Positions 5,366 through 13,462 of a stretch of DNA of 15,913 nucleotides are shown piece by piece (positions within the stretch are counted from its first letter, which is position 1; each line of letters begins with the position of its first letter). The notes below the pieces were generated by a model. That model ran no database searches, was not told the DNA's origin, and worked only from the letters and a program-made list of their open reading frames with translations. The position numbers and the translations under genes were made by a program. The stretch spans positions 1 through 15,913 of the forward strand of contig JBIOVR010000006.1 in assembly GCA_044867875.1 (NCBI GenBank), in the 5' to 3' direction. Origin of the DNA: VBAS01 sp044867875 (GTDB taxonomy: Bacteria; Bacteroidota; Bacteroidia; Chitinophagales; Chitinophagaceae).

Positions 5366-7861
5366 TTGAAAATACTAATAATCGGTAATGGAATGGTTGG
5401 CTATAAGGTTTGTGAGAAACTAATAGCCAAGGCTCCGGGTCAACATGAAATTACAGTCTTTGGAGAAGAAATTCGCCCCGCCTATGACAGGGTACATCTT
5501 AGTGAATTCTTTTCCGGCAAATCAGCTTCCGAGCTTTCCCTTGCACCTGGCTCATGGTATGCTGATAATAATATTACTCTTTATCTCGGAGACCCCGTTC
5601 AACACATTAACCGCTCCGGCAAAACAATAAGATCATTTCATGGCATTGAAACATCGTATGATGTACTAATTATAGCAACCGGCTCTTCTGCTTTTGTCCC
5701 TTCAATTCCCGGTGTTGATAAAGAAGGAGTATTTATTTACCGCACTATAGAGGACCTTGAAATGATGTCTGCCTACGCTAAGAAATCTAAAACCGGTGCA
5801 GTAATTGGTGGAGGTTTATTGGGTTTAGAGGCGGCCAAAGCAATGATCGATCTTGGTATTACTGATACACATGTTATTGAATTTGCTCCACGATTAATGC
5901 CAAGACAAATTGATGATGTGGGTTCTGAACTTTTGAAAAGCAAATTGCAAACTCTTGGTTTAAAAATTCATACTAATAAAAACACTACTTCTATTCTTGG
6001 TGATGATCGTATAAAAGGGATGCAGTTTTCAGATGATACAAAGATCGATGTTGATATGCTGGTGATCTCTGCAGGTATTAAACCGAGAGATGAACTCGCT
6101 AGAGAATGTGGGCTAGAAGTTGGTCCTCGGGGCGGTATTGTAATAAATGAAAGACTGCAAACAAACGACGAAAACATTTATGCGATTGGTGAATGTGCAT
6201 TACATAATGGTATGATCTATGGCCTGGTTGCGCCGGGATATGAAATGGCCGATACTGTTGTAAGAAATTTAACGGGCGGGCATAAAATTTTCACAGGTTA
6301 CGACATGAGTACAAAGCTGAAGTTAATTGGTGTGGATGTAGCCAGTTTTGGAGATCCATTTACTTCTGGAAATGGAATTAAGACAATTGCCATCAATGAT
6401 AATAATAAGGGTATTTATAAGCGTATCAACATTTCTGAAGATGGAAAAACTTTATTGGGCGGGATATTAGTTGGTGATGCAGAGCAGTACAATTTGCTTT
6501 TGCAAACATGTAAGAATAAAGTTGTGTTGCCTCCAAATCCGGAAGATGTAATTCTGGGAGCAAGGGGCGGTGAAGAAAATAGCGCTGGTGTTACTACATT
6601 ACCTGATGATGCACTTATCTGCAGTTGCGAAGCTGTTACGAAAGGTTCCATCTGTAGCAGTGTAAGCGAAATTAATTGCGAAACAGTAGAAGCAATTAAG
6701 AAATGTACAAAAGCGGGAACAGGCTGTGGTGGTTGTGTGCCGATGTTGAAGGACCTGATGTTGCATACAATGAAGAGCCAGGGTAAGGTTGTAAGAAATA
6801 TTGTGTGTGAACATTTTAATTATTCAAGGCAAGAATTGTTTGACCTGGTAAAGATCAATGAGCTTAAAACTTATGATGATGTATTGAGTCATTTGGGCAA
6901 AGGGCATGGATGTGAAGTGTGCAAACCGGCTGTTGCTTCCATACTTGCTTCGTTGTGGAATGAAATGATCCTGAAAAAAGGTAACGCCACTGCGCAGGAT
7001 AGTAATGATAGATTCCTGGCTAATATTCAAAAAGGGGGAACGTATTCTATAGTGCCACGTATTCCCGGCGGGGAGATCACTCCTGATAAATTAATTGTGA
7101 TCGGGCAAGTTGCAAAAAAATACAATCTCTATACAAAGATCACAGGTGGTCAACGTATTGATATGTTTGGTGCACATGTAAATGACCTGCCAACTATTTG
7201 GGAAGAACTGATCGCTGCTGGTTTTGAAAGTGGTCATGCTTATGGTAAAGCTTTGCGAACAGTAAAAAGTTGTGTGGGTAGTACCTGGTGTCGTTTTGGA
7301 TTACATGATAGTGTAAGTTTTGCGATACGCATTGAAGAACGATATCGTGGATTAAGAGCTCCGCATAAAATTAAATCTGCCGTAAGCGGTTGCATTCGTG
7401 AATGTGCCGAAGCGCAGAGTAAAGATTTTGGCATCATTGCTACTGAAAAAGGATGGAATCTTTATGTATGTGGCAATGGGGGAAGTAAGCCGCAACATGC
7501 TTTATTACTTGCATCAGATATAGACGAGGAAACTTGTATAAAATATATTGATCGTTTCCTGATGTTTTATATTAAAACAGCAGAGCCGCTTACACGAACT
7601 GCTACATGGCTGAATAAAATGGAAGGCGGACTTGCTTATTTGAAAAGTGTTGTGATCGATGATTCACTTGGTATGAATGAGCAATGGGAACAGGAAATGA
7701 AACATCATGTGAATACTTATCAATGTGAATGGAAAGTGGCGATTGAAACACCCGAGATCCGCAAGCGATTCAATCATTTTGTAAACGCACCAGAAGAAAA
7801 AGATCCAACCATTCAATTCGATGATATGAGAGAACAGAAAAAAGCGAAAGAGTGGAAGTGA
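5366..7861 (+). CDS. nirB: Assimilatory nitrite reductase, large subunit
   Basis: The product (831 residues) is the NAD(P)H-dependent siroheme nitrite reductase that takes nitrite to ammonium in the cytoplasm. It opens with an FAD-binding GNGMVG (7-12), then an NAD-binding GGGLLG (148-153), the FAD-closing segment YAIGEC, and a BFD-like [2Fe-2S] site with Cys419, Cys421, Cys454 and Cys457. A second BFD-like unit contains GCEVCKP. The C-terminal sulfite/nitrite reductase half carries Cys636-x5-Cys642 and Cys676-x3-Cys680, which bind the [4Fe-4S] cluster and siroheme. Length is as usual for the family. No ATG precedes the FAD motif in frame. The TTG at 5366 gives the usual MKILIIGNG beginning; the TTG at 5330 would add 12 residues without family support. 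It is followed by nirD after 152 bp. Confidence 0.95.
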   Translation: MKILIIGNGMVGYKVCEKLIAKAPGQHEITVFGEEIRPAYDRVHLSEFFSGKSASELSLAPGSWYADNNITLYLGDPVQHINRSGKTIRSFHGIETSYDVLIIATGSSAFVPSIPGVDKEGVFIYRTIEDLEMMSAYAKKSKTGAVIGGGLLGLEAAKAMIDLGITDTHVIEFAPRLMPRQIDDVGSELLKSKLQTLGLKIHTNKNTTSILGDDRIKGMQFSDDTKIDVDMLVISAGIKPRDELARECGLEVGPRGGIVINERLQTNDENIYAIGECALHNGMIYGLVAPGYEMADTVVRNLTGGHKIFTGYDMSTKLKLIGVDVASFGDPFTSGNGIKTIAINDNNKGIYKRINISEDGKTLLGGILVGDAEQYNLLLQTCKNKVVLPPNPEDVILGARGGEENSAGVTTLPDDALICSCEAVTKGSICSSVSEINCETVEAIKKCTKAGTGCGGCVPMLKDLMLHTMKSQGKVVRNIVCEHFNYSRQELFDLVKINELKTYDDVLSHLGKGHGCEVCKPAVASILASLWNEMILKKGNATAQDSNDRFLANIQKGGTYSIVPRIPGGEITPDKLIVIGQVAKKYNLYTKITGGQRIDMFGAHVNDLPTIWEELIAAGFESGHAYGKALRTVKSCVGSTWCRFGLHDSVSFAIRIEERYRGLRAPHKIKSAVSGCIRECAEAQSKDFGIIATEKGWNLYVCGNGGSKPQHALLLASDIDEETCIKYIDRFLMFYIKTAEPLTRTATWLNKMEGGLAYLKSVVIDDSLGMNEQWEQEMKHHVNTYQCEWKVAIETPEIRKRFNHFVNAPEEKDPTIQFDDMREQKKAKEWK

Positions 7862-8013
7862 TGTGGTTGACCAAATTGATTTGCCATAATGTCTAATAGG
7901 AATCTGATACCCTGCGGATTACTCTTACCGATAGCTTGTTTTTTCAGTAATGCCATTTGAAGCTATTTACGATTGCTTGTTTTATGAAAAGCAACTACTA
8001 AACTATTGTCAAA
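7862..8013 (+). other. nirB-nirD intergenic spacer
   Basis: This 152-bp gap carries no convincing ORF, terminator or promoter. A near direct repeat occurs at 7930-7942 and 7971-7983 (12 of 13 bases, 41 nt apart), and its GATTGCTTG core also occurs just upstream of nirB at 5328-5336. The spacing is longer than expected for tightly coupled nirBD genes. Confidence 0.3.
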
Positions 8014-8367
8014 ATGATAGCAGAAACTACAGCAACAACCTGGATCTATGCATGTATGACAGATGATGTACCGGAAAATGGTGGCGTATGTGTAAAGCAC
8101 AATGATGACCAGATCGCATTATTTTATTTTACCCGTATTGGTGAATGGTATGCTACACAAAATGAATGTCCGCATCGAAAACAAATGGCGTTGAGTCGTG
8201 GTATGATCGGTGCACAGGGTGACGTGCCTAAGGTGGCTTGTCCATTTCATAAAAAAACATTCTCATTGAAAACGGGTGAATGCCTGAACGGAGACATGTG
8301 CGCCATTAAAACATTTCCCGTAAAAGTGGAGAATGGAAGAGTGTTTATCGGTGTAAGCGGTGAATAG
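8014..8367 (+). CDS. nirD: Nitrite reductase small subunit, Rieske type
   Basis: The 117-residue protein is a NirD-type Rieske [2Fe-2S] protein. Cys52-x-His54 lies in ECPHRK and Cys76-x2-His79 in ACPFHKKTF, with a 21-residue spacer between the two pairs, as in assimilatory NirD. Length and fold match NirD rather than a dioxygenase Rieske subunit. It should bind NirB and help electron delivery within the cytoplasmic NirBD complex. It lacks a signal peptide. The stop is immediately followed by a palindromic intergenic repeat (8368), and the porin gene follows after 210 bp. Confidence 0.93.
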   Translation: MIAETTATTWIYACMTDDVPENGGVCVKHNDDQIALFYFTRIGEWYATQNECPHRKQMALSRGMIGAQGDVPKVACPFHKKTFSLKTGECLNGDMCAIKTFPVKVENGRVFIGVSGE

Positions 8368-8391
8368 CCCTTCGCTGTGCTCAGGGTGACA
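8368..8391. repeat. Palindromic intergenic repeat, CCCTTCG...CAGGGTGACA type
   Basis: CCCTTCGCTGTGCTCAGGG begins at the base after the nirD stop and is followed by TGACA. It can fold as CCCT/AGGG plus GC/GC around a TGT loop with a two-base internal mismatch. I recognise this as a dispersed hairpin motif common in intergenic regions of Bacteroidota. There is no T-tract, so a terminator role is not evident. The following 70 bp (to about 8460) are richer in G and hold a small GTTGA-ATGA-TCAAC inverted repeat at 8410-8423. Confidence 0.6.
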
Positions 8392-8479
8392 AAAAGACTG
8401 AACAGTGTTGTTGAATGATCAACCGAATGTACAAGAGTGCGACGCAAGAAGTGGTGATAGTAGTAATGCAGCTTAGTTC

Positions 8480-8531
8480 ATAAAAATAAAAAAGCTAAAA
8501 ACCCCGACTCGAAATGGAAGCTCGGCCGGGG
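8480..8531 (-). terminator. Intrinsic-terminator-like hairpin on the minus strand
   Basis: CCCCG (8502-8506) pairs with CGGGG (8527-8531), with an inner CGA/TCG pairing (8510-8512 with 8522-8524). Read on the minus strand, the stem is followed by a T-rich run (complement of the A-rich 8482-8501). That is the layout of a rho-independent terminator pointing away from the porin gene. On the plus strand no T-tract follows. No minus-strand gene is present to need it, so it may stop antisense transcripts or be a structured leader of the porin mRNA. Confidence 0.4.
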
Positions 8532-8577
8532 CAGTGATTCTAAATTGACAAACAATCTAAAACCAAAACACAAAACT

Positions 8578-10173
8578 ATGGCAAAAAAACAAAAAGTCAG
8601 GTTACTTTCTTTAGCAGGAGGGTTTCTACTGATGGCATTATTTTCTAATGCCCAGTTTACTTTAGTTGGCCAGTTACGTCCCAGAACCGAAGTACGCAAT
8701 GGCTATGGCAACCTTGTATTAAAAGGTTCCAAATCTGCTGTGTTTACTTCACAGCGGACAAGATTGACATTCGGTTACAAATGGGATCGCTTAACCTTCG
8801 GCGCCAGCATCCAGGATGTAAGAGTATGGGGACAGGATGCATCAACAATTTCAAATGCTGATGGCAACCGTTTGATGCTGCATGAAGGTTGGGCCGATCT
8901 TACTTTATTCAACAAAGCCGATACAACCATCAAAGCAAAAGGAATTGATTTGATGAGTATCAAGATCGGACGGCAGGAACTGAGCTATGACGATGTTCGC
9001 CTGATCGGCAATCTCGATTGGTTACAGCAGGGTCGTCGTCATGACATGGCATTATTAAAAACAGTGCATAAAGGATGGCAGGTTGATATCGGGTATGCAT
9101 TTAATCAAAACTCGGATGCATTTGGTATTACCAATACATCATATGTCCCTTCCAATGTAGCACCCTACGTAACAAATTCATTGGGTGAATTAGTTCCTAC
9201 CCCAGCGGGACTTCTTCCAATGGCGCCATCGGGGAGTGCAGCAAACAACAGTACAAAAACCGGTACGCCAGTGTGGACAAACCCTCCAACAACGAATGGT
9301 GGCAGTCAGAATTATAAATCATTTACCAGTTTATACGTAAGTAAAAAATTTAACCAGACAAAATTCTCAGCACTTCTCTTCAACGACAATTTTGGAAAAT
9401 ATAAAATTGACTCGGTGGGCAGCGCAAGCGCAGGTTACGTTTATGGGAGAAGGTTTGCTCCTTCCGGTCCAACCGATCCATTTGATTATACGGGTACTCA
9501 CCATCGGTACACTTATGGTTTAATGATAAACCATACTATCGGTAATGCATCTGGTTTTGGAAAAATTGCTATCCAGATTGCCTACTATGCTCAGAGTGGA
9601 GAAAACAGGGATGGAGTTGAAATGAAAAAAGCATATCACTATACAGCTTCTGCTATTTATCAAAAAGGAAAAATAAGTTTTACACCTGGCTATGATGTAT
9701 TGAGTGGTAATGATGCGACAACTATTGAAGATGAAAAATTTGATCCGTTGTATGGAACACCACACCGCCACTGGGGTTATATGGATTATTTCTATGTAGG
9801 CACCGGTTCTCCTGCTGGTGGTTTGAAAAATCCATATTTCAAATTCAAATACACTGGCAATACATTAACAGCAGGTCTTGATTTTCATCTTTTTTCTATT
9901 GATGAAGACATGAAAAAAGCCGATGGAACATTCATTGATAAAAACCTGGGCAATGAGCTTGATTTTACACTAAACTATAACATGAACAAGTTCACCAATA
10001 TCGAACTCGGGTATTCAATCATGAATGCAAAGAACAGCATGACGTTCGCAAAAGGGCAGGCTACAACTGATGCAGTGGCGGATAACTATAAAAAAACAGG
10101 GAACTGGTTTTATGCGATGATTCGGTTTACCCCAGATTTCTTTTATACAAAACCAGTAGCCATCAAACAGTAG
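8578..10173 (+). CDS. Alginate-export-family outer-membrane porin, likely for nitrate/nitrite
   Basis: The product (531 residues) starts with a Sec signal peptide (basic residues 3-8, hydrophobic core 9-22, cleavage expected after S-N-A, residue 25). The mature part has alternating amphipathic strands with many aromatic residues, such as RTRLTFGYKW, WADLTLF, YGLMINH and IELGYS. It also has the IGRQELSYDD segment typical of the alginate-export porin family, which forms beta-barrels of about 18 strands. A low-complexity loop rich in Pro, Ser, Thr and Asn (about 200-245) is probably extracellular. Its place between nirD and nrtA suggests it lets nitrate or nitrite through the outer membrane; this is inferred from context, not from the sequence. 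The ATG at 8578 is chosen because the upstream TTG at 8545 would precede a normal signal peptide by 11 polar residues. Confidence 0.85.
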   Translation: MAKKQKVRLLSLAGGFLLMALFSNAQFTLVGQLRPRTEVRNGYGNLVLKGSKSAVFTSQRTRLTFGYKWDRLTFGASIQDVRVWGQDASTISNADGNRLMLHEGWADLTLFNKADTTIKAKGIDLMSIKIGRQELSYDDVRLIGNLDWLQQGRRHDMALLKTVHKGWQVDIGYAFNQNSDAFGITNTSYVPSNVAPYVTNSLGELVPTPAGLLPMAPSGSAANNSTKTGTPVWTNPPTTNGGSQNYKSFTSLYVSKKFNQTKFSALLFNDNFGKYKIDSVGSASAGYVYGRRFAPSGPTDPFDYTGTHHRYTYGLMINHTIGNASGFGKIAIQIAYYAQSGENRDGVEMKKAYHYTASAIYQKGKISFTPGYDVLSGNDATTIEDEKFDPLYGTPHRHWGYMDYFYVGTGSPAGGLKNPYFKFKYTGNTLTAGLDFHLFSIDEDMKKADGTFIDKNLGNELDFTLNYNMNKFTNIELGYSIMNAKNSMTFAKGQATTDAVADNYKKTGNWFYAMIRFTPDFFYTKPVAIKQ

Positions 10174-10221
10174 TGAAATTGAACAGCGGAATTTTATTAG
10201 TAACAATTAAAATCAGAAAAC

Positions 10222-11430
10222 ATGAAACTCAATATAAGAAGATCGATCCTTTTCATCGGGATAGCAACAATGTTTGTTGTCGTATCCTCATTTAAAGTAA
10301 CCCCGCCTGCCAGGAAAATAAAACTGGGGTTTATATCTCTCACCGATTGCGCCCCACTCGTCGTCGCCAAAGAATTAGGTCTTTTTGCAAAATACGGAGT
10401 GGATGTTGAACTGGAAAAAGAAGCATCATGGGCGGTTGTAAGAGATAAAATACTGAATGGCGAAATTGATGGTGCACATTGTTTATTCTCCATGCCATTT
10501 TCTGTTTATACTGGTATTGGTGGTAAAGCAGGACAAGAAATGAAAGTTGCAATGGTGCTTAATAACAATGGCCAGGCAATTACTTTGTCAAAAGATTTTT
10601 GCGGCCTGGTAGGGTTTAAAGAAGTAAATAAAGTAGCAGCTGCAGTAAAAAACATACAGGGTCGTAAGGAAGTAACATTTGCTATGACCTTTCCCGGCGG
10701 TACGCATGATATATGGCTGCGCAATTGGTTGGCAGCTGCAGGTATCAATCAAAAATCAGTAGGCATCATTACAATTCCTCCGCCACAAATGGTAGCTAAT
10801 ATGAGAGTTGATAATATGGAAGGTTATTGTGTCGGTGAGCCATGGAACGGTCTGGCTGCTGCGCAGAATGTTGGCTTCACGCATATTTCATCACAGGATA
10901 TATGGAAAGATCATCCTGAAAAAGCATTGGTGGTTAACGCTGAGTTTGCCACAACTGATAAAGAAGATTTGAAAAAAGTAATGAAGGCGATCATTGAAGC
11001 ATGCAAATGGCTTGATGTAATGGGCAATCGTTCCAAAGCTGCATCATGGCTTTCGAAACCAAATTATGTAAATGCGCCATTGCAGGTAATTGAAGCAAGA
11101 CTGAAAGGTTCTTATGATCTCGGCTGCGAATTGGGAGTACAGAAATACAAAGATGATTATATGCTGTTTTATAATAACGGCATTGTAAACACACCTAAGA
11201 AATCTTATGGCATTTGGTTTATGGCGCAGTATGTACGGTTTGGTTATTTAAAATCGGATCCCGATTATAAAAACATTGCTGATAAATTAATATTAAGTGA
11301 TCTGTATGCAGAGGTGGCAAAAGAAATGAGTGTGCCTGTTCAGCCGGATATGCAAGCTTTCAAAACAACTTATGATGTGCAGTTTGACCCGAATAATGCT
11401 GCCGCCTATTTAAAAATGGCAAAGAGATAG
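10222..11430 (+). CDS. nrtA: ABC nitrate/nitrite-binding periplasmic protein
   Basis: The 402-residue protein belongs to the NrtA/CmpA family of substrate-binding proteins. Residues that contact nitrate in cyanobacterial NrtA have clear counterparts: Trp70 in EASWAVVRD, Gln118 in NNNGQAIT, His162 in FPGGTHDIW, Gly205 in YCVGEPWN and Lys234 in HPEKAL. The spacing is close to that of the cyanobacterial protein, which favours nitrate or nitrite over bicarbonate. The N-terminus has an uncleaved-looking or Sec-type hydrophobic segment (about 9-24) without a lipobox cysteine, unlike the lipoprotein NrtA of cyanobacteria, so it may be soluble in the periplasm. It begins 48 bp after the porin stop and is probably co-transcribed with it. 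Confidence 0.93.
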   Translation: MKLNIRRSILFIGIATMFVVVSSFKVTPPARKIKLGFISLTDCAPLVVAKELGLFAKYGVDVELEKEASWAVVRDKILNGEIDGAHCLFSMPFSVYTGIGGKAGQEMKVAMVLNNNGQAITLSKDFCGLVGFKEVNKVAAAVKNIQGRKEVTFAMTFPGGTHDIWLRNWLAAAGINQKSVGIITIPPPQMVANMRVDNMEGYCVGEPWNGLAAAQNVGFTHISSQDIWKDHPEKALVVNAEFATTDKEDLKKVMKAIIEACKWLDVMGNRSKAASWLSKPNYVNAPLQVIEARLKGSYDLGCELGVQKYKDDYMLFYNNGIVNTPKKSYGIWFMAQYVRFGYLKSDPDYKNIADKLILSDLYAEVAKEMSVPVQPDMQAFKTTYDVQFDPNNAAAYLKMAKR

Positions 11431-11462
11431 TGAAAAGTGAATAGCCGTTAGCTCAGTAAATG

Positions 11463-11488
11463 GGTTTAAATATTTTGAACCTTTTTTT
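11463..11488 (+). terminator. Terminator-like hairpin between nrtA and nrtB
   Basis: GGTTTAAA (11463-11470) pairs with TTTGAACC (11474-11481) through eight pairs including one G-U, around a three-base loop, and seven T residues follow (11482-11488). The layout is that of an intrinsic terminator, but the stem is AT-rich and weak. A partial terminator here would give more nrtA mRNA than nrtB-nrtD mRNA, as often needed for binding proteins. Confidence 0.5.
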
Positions 11489-11508
11489 AGGTAAAAAAAA
11501 TAAAAACA

Positions 11509-12303
11509 ATGAACAACTTGAAAAATATTTTCTCACTCAAAACACTTTGGTCAGCGCTTTATTTTTTAGCTGGCATTGCATTGATGGGTGGAATATGGGA
11601 ACTGATTTCAACTCTTACCAAAAATGAAATTCCATCGCCGCGAAATACTTGGATAGTATTTAAAGAAGTAATTCAAAACCCCATGCAGGATGATCCGGAT
11701 TATAAAGGCATTGGAGTAAAACTGCTGAGCTCATTAAAACGGGTTGGTATTGGTTTCGGCTGTGGCAGCCTGGTTGCCATTCCAATCGGTATGCTGATGG
11801 GTTCGAATAAAATAATCATGAATATTATTAATCCGATGGTACAAATACTTCGTCCTGTTTCACCATTGGCATGGTTTCCATTAGGGCTGGCTATTTTCCA
11901 GGATTCACCTCAGGCCAGCATCTTCATGATATTTATTTGTTCGCTATGGCCCACGCTTATCAATACAGCTTTTGGAGTTGCAACTATTCCGCAGGATCAT
12001 AAAAATGTTGGTAAAGCTTTTGGATTTTCAACATGGAAAAACATTACAAAGATCGTAGTGCCTTATACGCTGCCTCATATTTTAACTGGTTTACGATTAT
12101 CAATTGGAGTAGCCTGGATGGTTATCGTAGCAGGGGAGATGTTATCGGGAGGTATGGGTCTTGGTTATTTCGTTTGGGAGGAAGGATTTAATGGCGGCAG
12201 TATTGCCAAGATCATTGTTGCAATTATCATTATTGGTATTGTTGGATTGTTGCTTGACAGGATATTCATGGCATTGCAAAAAAGATACAGCTATGCATCG
12301 TGA
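11509..12303 (+). CDS. nrtB: ABC nitrate/nitrite transporter permease
   Basis: The 264-residue membrane protein is an NrtB/SsuC/TauC-type permease. A first helix (13-33) is followed by the binding-protein-dependent transport domain, with helices near 80-98, 108-130, 136-153, 188-212 and 232-250. The cytoplasmic EAA-like loop that docks the ATPase is at about 166-190 (VGKAFGFSTWKNITKIVVP). The RPVSPLAWFPLGLAIF stretch (115-130) is typical of the nitrate/taurine/sulfonate subfamily. It would pair with NrtA and NrtD; a homodimer is expected as no second permease is visible. Its last codons overlap an in-frame ATG of the following nrtS frame (12293), though nrtS probably starts at 12332. Confidence 0.93.
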   Translation: MNNLKNIFSLKTLWSALYFLAGIALMGGIWELISTLTKNEIPSPRNTWIVFKEVIQNPMQDDPDYKGIGVKLLSSLKRVGIGFGCGSLVAIPIGMLMGSNKIIMNIINPMVQILRPVSPLAWFPLGLAIFQDSPQASIFMIFICSLWPTLINTAFGVATIPQDHKNVGKAFGFSTWKNITKIVVPYTLPHILTGLRLSIGVAWMVIVAGEMLSGGMGLGYFVWEEGFNGGSIAKIIVAIIIIGIVGLLLDRIFMALQKRYSYAS

Positions 12304-12331
12304 TAACAGAACATCAATAAAATTGATCGGT

Positions 12332-12529
12332 ATGAATAAAAAGAATATTTCAACCGCTTTTTTAGTGGCAATTATAGTAGGCACATTGTTGAACCTGATC
12401 AACAGTTACGATGTATTGTTTGAAGAAAAGTTTACAGGAAAGAATGCGATAAAGATCATGCTTACATACATGACGCCTTTTTGTGTTTCACTATATTCTT
12501 CCATCAAAGCCACTAAACAAAAAGCATAA
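12332..12529 (+). CDS. nrtS: Small two-helix nitrate/nitrite transporter NrtS
   Basis: The 65-residue product has two membrane segments (about 8-24 and 40-57). It matches the NrtS pattern: a VGTLLNLIN motif at 16-24, an acidic D-V-L-F turn, then KIMLTYMTPFCVSLYSS at 41-57, equivalent to the family's LTYLVPYCV block. NrtS proteins were described in cyanobacteria and other bacteria as small membrane proteins that transport nitrate and nitrite, apparently as oligomers. It lies between nrtB and the ATPase gene, 28 bp after nrtB and 12 bp before nrtD. An upstream in-frame ATG at 12293 would add 13 polar residues and overlap nrtB. It is too short to be sure of function without comparison, but the motif match is good. 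Confidence 0.8.
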   Translation: MNKKNISTAFLVAIIVGTLLNLINSYDVLFEEKFTGKNAIKIMLTYMTPFCVSLYSSIKATKQKA

Positions 12530-12541
12530 AAATTAAAGACC

Positions 12542-13438
12542 ATGAACAAATCACAAAACCTATTCAGCAGTCTTAACCAATCCGACATGGAAAATACTAT
12601 CGAAATGGAAGCCCCGGTTTTTCAAATAAACACTGGAAAACACAAGAATAATATTGAAATAAAGGGTGTAAACGTAAGTTTTAAAACACCCAATGGAGTT
12701 TATACTGCCGTAAAGGATATTTCATTAAGTGTAAAAAAAGGCGAGATCGTTTCATTGATCGGCCATTCCGGCTGTGGTAAGTCTACACTAATGGGAACTA
12801 TTAGCGGGATGGTGAAACCAACCAGTGGTGAAGTGTATGCTAATGAAGAATTGGTAAGCAAGCCCGGGCCTGACAGGGGAATTGTTTTCCAAAATTATTC
12901 TTTGCTGCCCTGGTTGAATGTTTATAAAAACATTTATGAAGCAGTTGACTCTGCTAAAAAAGATAAAACATCAAAAGAGAAAAGAGAGCTGGTTGAAAAT
13001 AACCTGAAGATGGTAAACCTATGGGAACATAAAGACAAACTGCCCGGTCAGTTATCCGGTGGTATGAAACAAAGGGTCGCAATCGCAAGGGCTTTTGCAA
13101 TTAATCCGGCCATTCTTTTGCTCGATGAACCTTTTGGTGCACTCGATGCTTTGACAAAAAGCAATATGCATGTCGAGTTATTGAAACTCTGGAATCTTGA
13201 CAACCGTGAGAAAACTATTGTGATGGTGACACATGATATTGAAGAAGCCATTTTTCTCAGCGACCGGGTGATAGTAATGAATAATGGCCCTGCTGCTACT
13301 ATCAAAGAAATTGTTGACGTGCCATTGCCAAGGCCACGCAATAAGAAAGAGATTGTACATGATGAAACCTATATGGCTATTCATGACAAGCTGCTGAATT
13401 TACTGATTGATAAATTTTCAATAGACGATATAAAATAA
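12542..13438 (+). CDS. nrtD: ABC nitrate/nitrite transporter ATPase
   Basis: The 298-residue ATPase carries Walker A GHSGCGKST (74-82), Q-loop Gln117, signature LSGGM (171-175), Walker B ILLLDEP (191-197) with catalytic Glu196, D-loop ALD and switch His231. The GIVFQNYSLLPWLNV segment is typical of the nitrate/taurine/sulfonate subfamily. Only this one ATPase is present and it lacks the NrtA-like regulatory domain of cyanobacterial NrtC, so a homodimer is expected and NrtC-type nitrate or ammonium control is absent. About 36 residues of polar sequence precede the nucleotide-binding domain; in-frame Mets at 16 and 22 could be the true start, which would shorten the extension. Confidence 0.93.
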   Translation: MNKSQNLFSSLNQSDMENTIEMEAPVFQINTGKHKNNIEIKGVNVSFKTPNGVYTAVKDISLSVKKGEIVSLIGHSGCGKSTLMGTISGMVKPTSGEVYANEELVSKPGPDRGIVFQNYSLLPWLNVYKNIYEAVDSAKKDKTSKEKRELVENNLKMVNLWEHKDKLPGQLSGGMKQRVAIARAFAINPAILLLDEPFGALDALTKSNMHVELLKLWNLDNREKTIVMVTHDIEEAIFLSDRVIVMNNGPAATIKEIVDVPLPRPRNKKEIVHDETYMAIHDKLLNLLIDKFSIDDIK

Positions 13439-13462
13439 TTTTTAACCAATTAAACCGGGGTC

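Noticed and set aside
7930..7983. Near direct repeat of GATAGCTTGTTTT in the nirB-nirD gap as a regulator site
   Set aside because: Only 12-13 bases in AT-rich DNA with no dyad symmetry; chance is a sufficient explanation.
8410..8423. GTTGA-ATGA-TCAAC as an FNR box for the porin promoter
   Set aside because: The spacing between TTGA and TCAA is four bases, not the six of FNR sites, and it lies beside a dispersed repeat.
12161..12331. Extension of the nrtS frame back into nrtB (up to 122 residues)
   Set aside because: The upstream part lies within nrtB in another frame and encodes no family feature; the conserved NrtS part begins near 12332.
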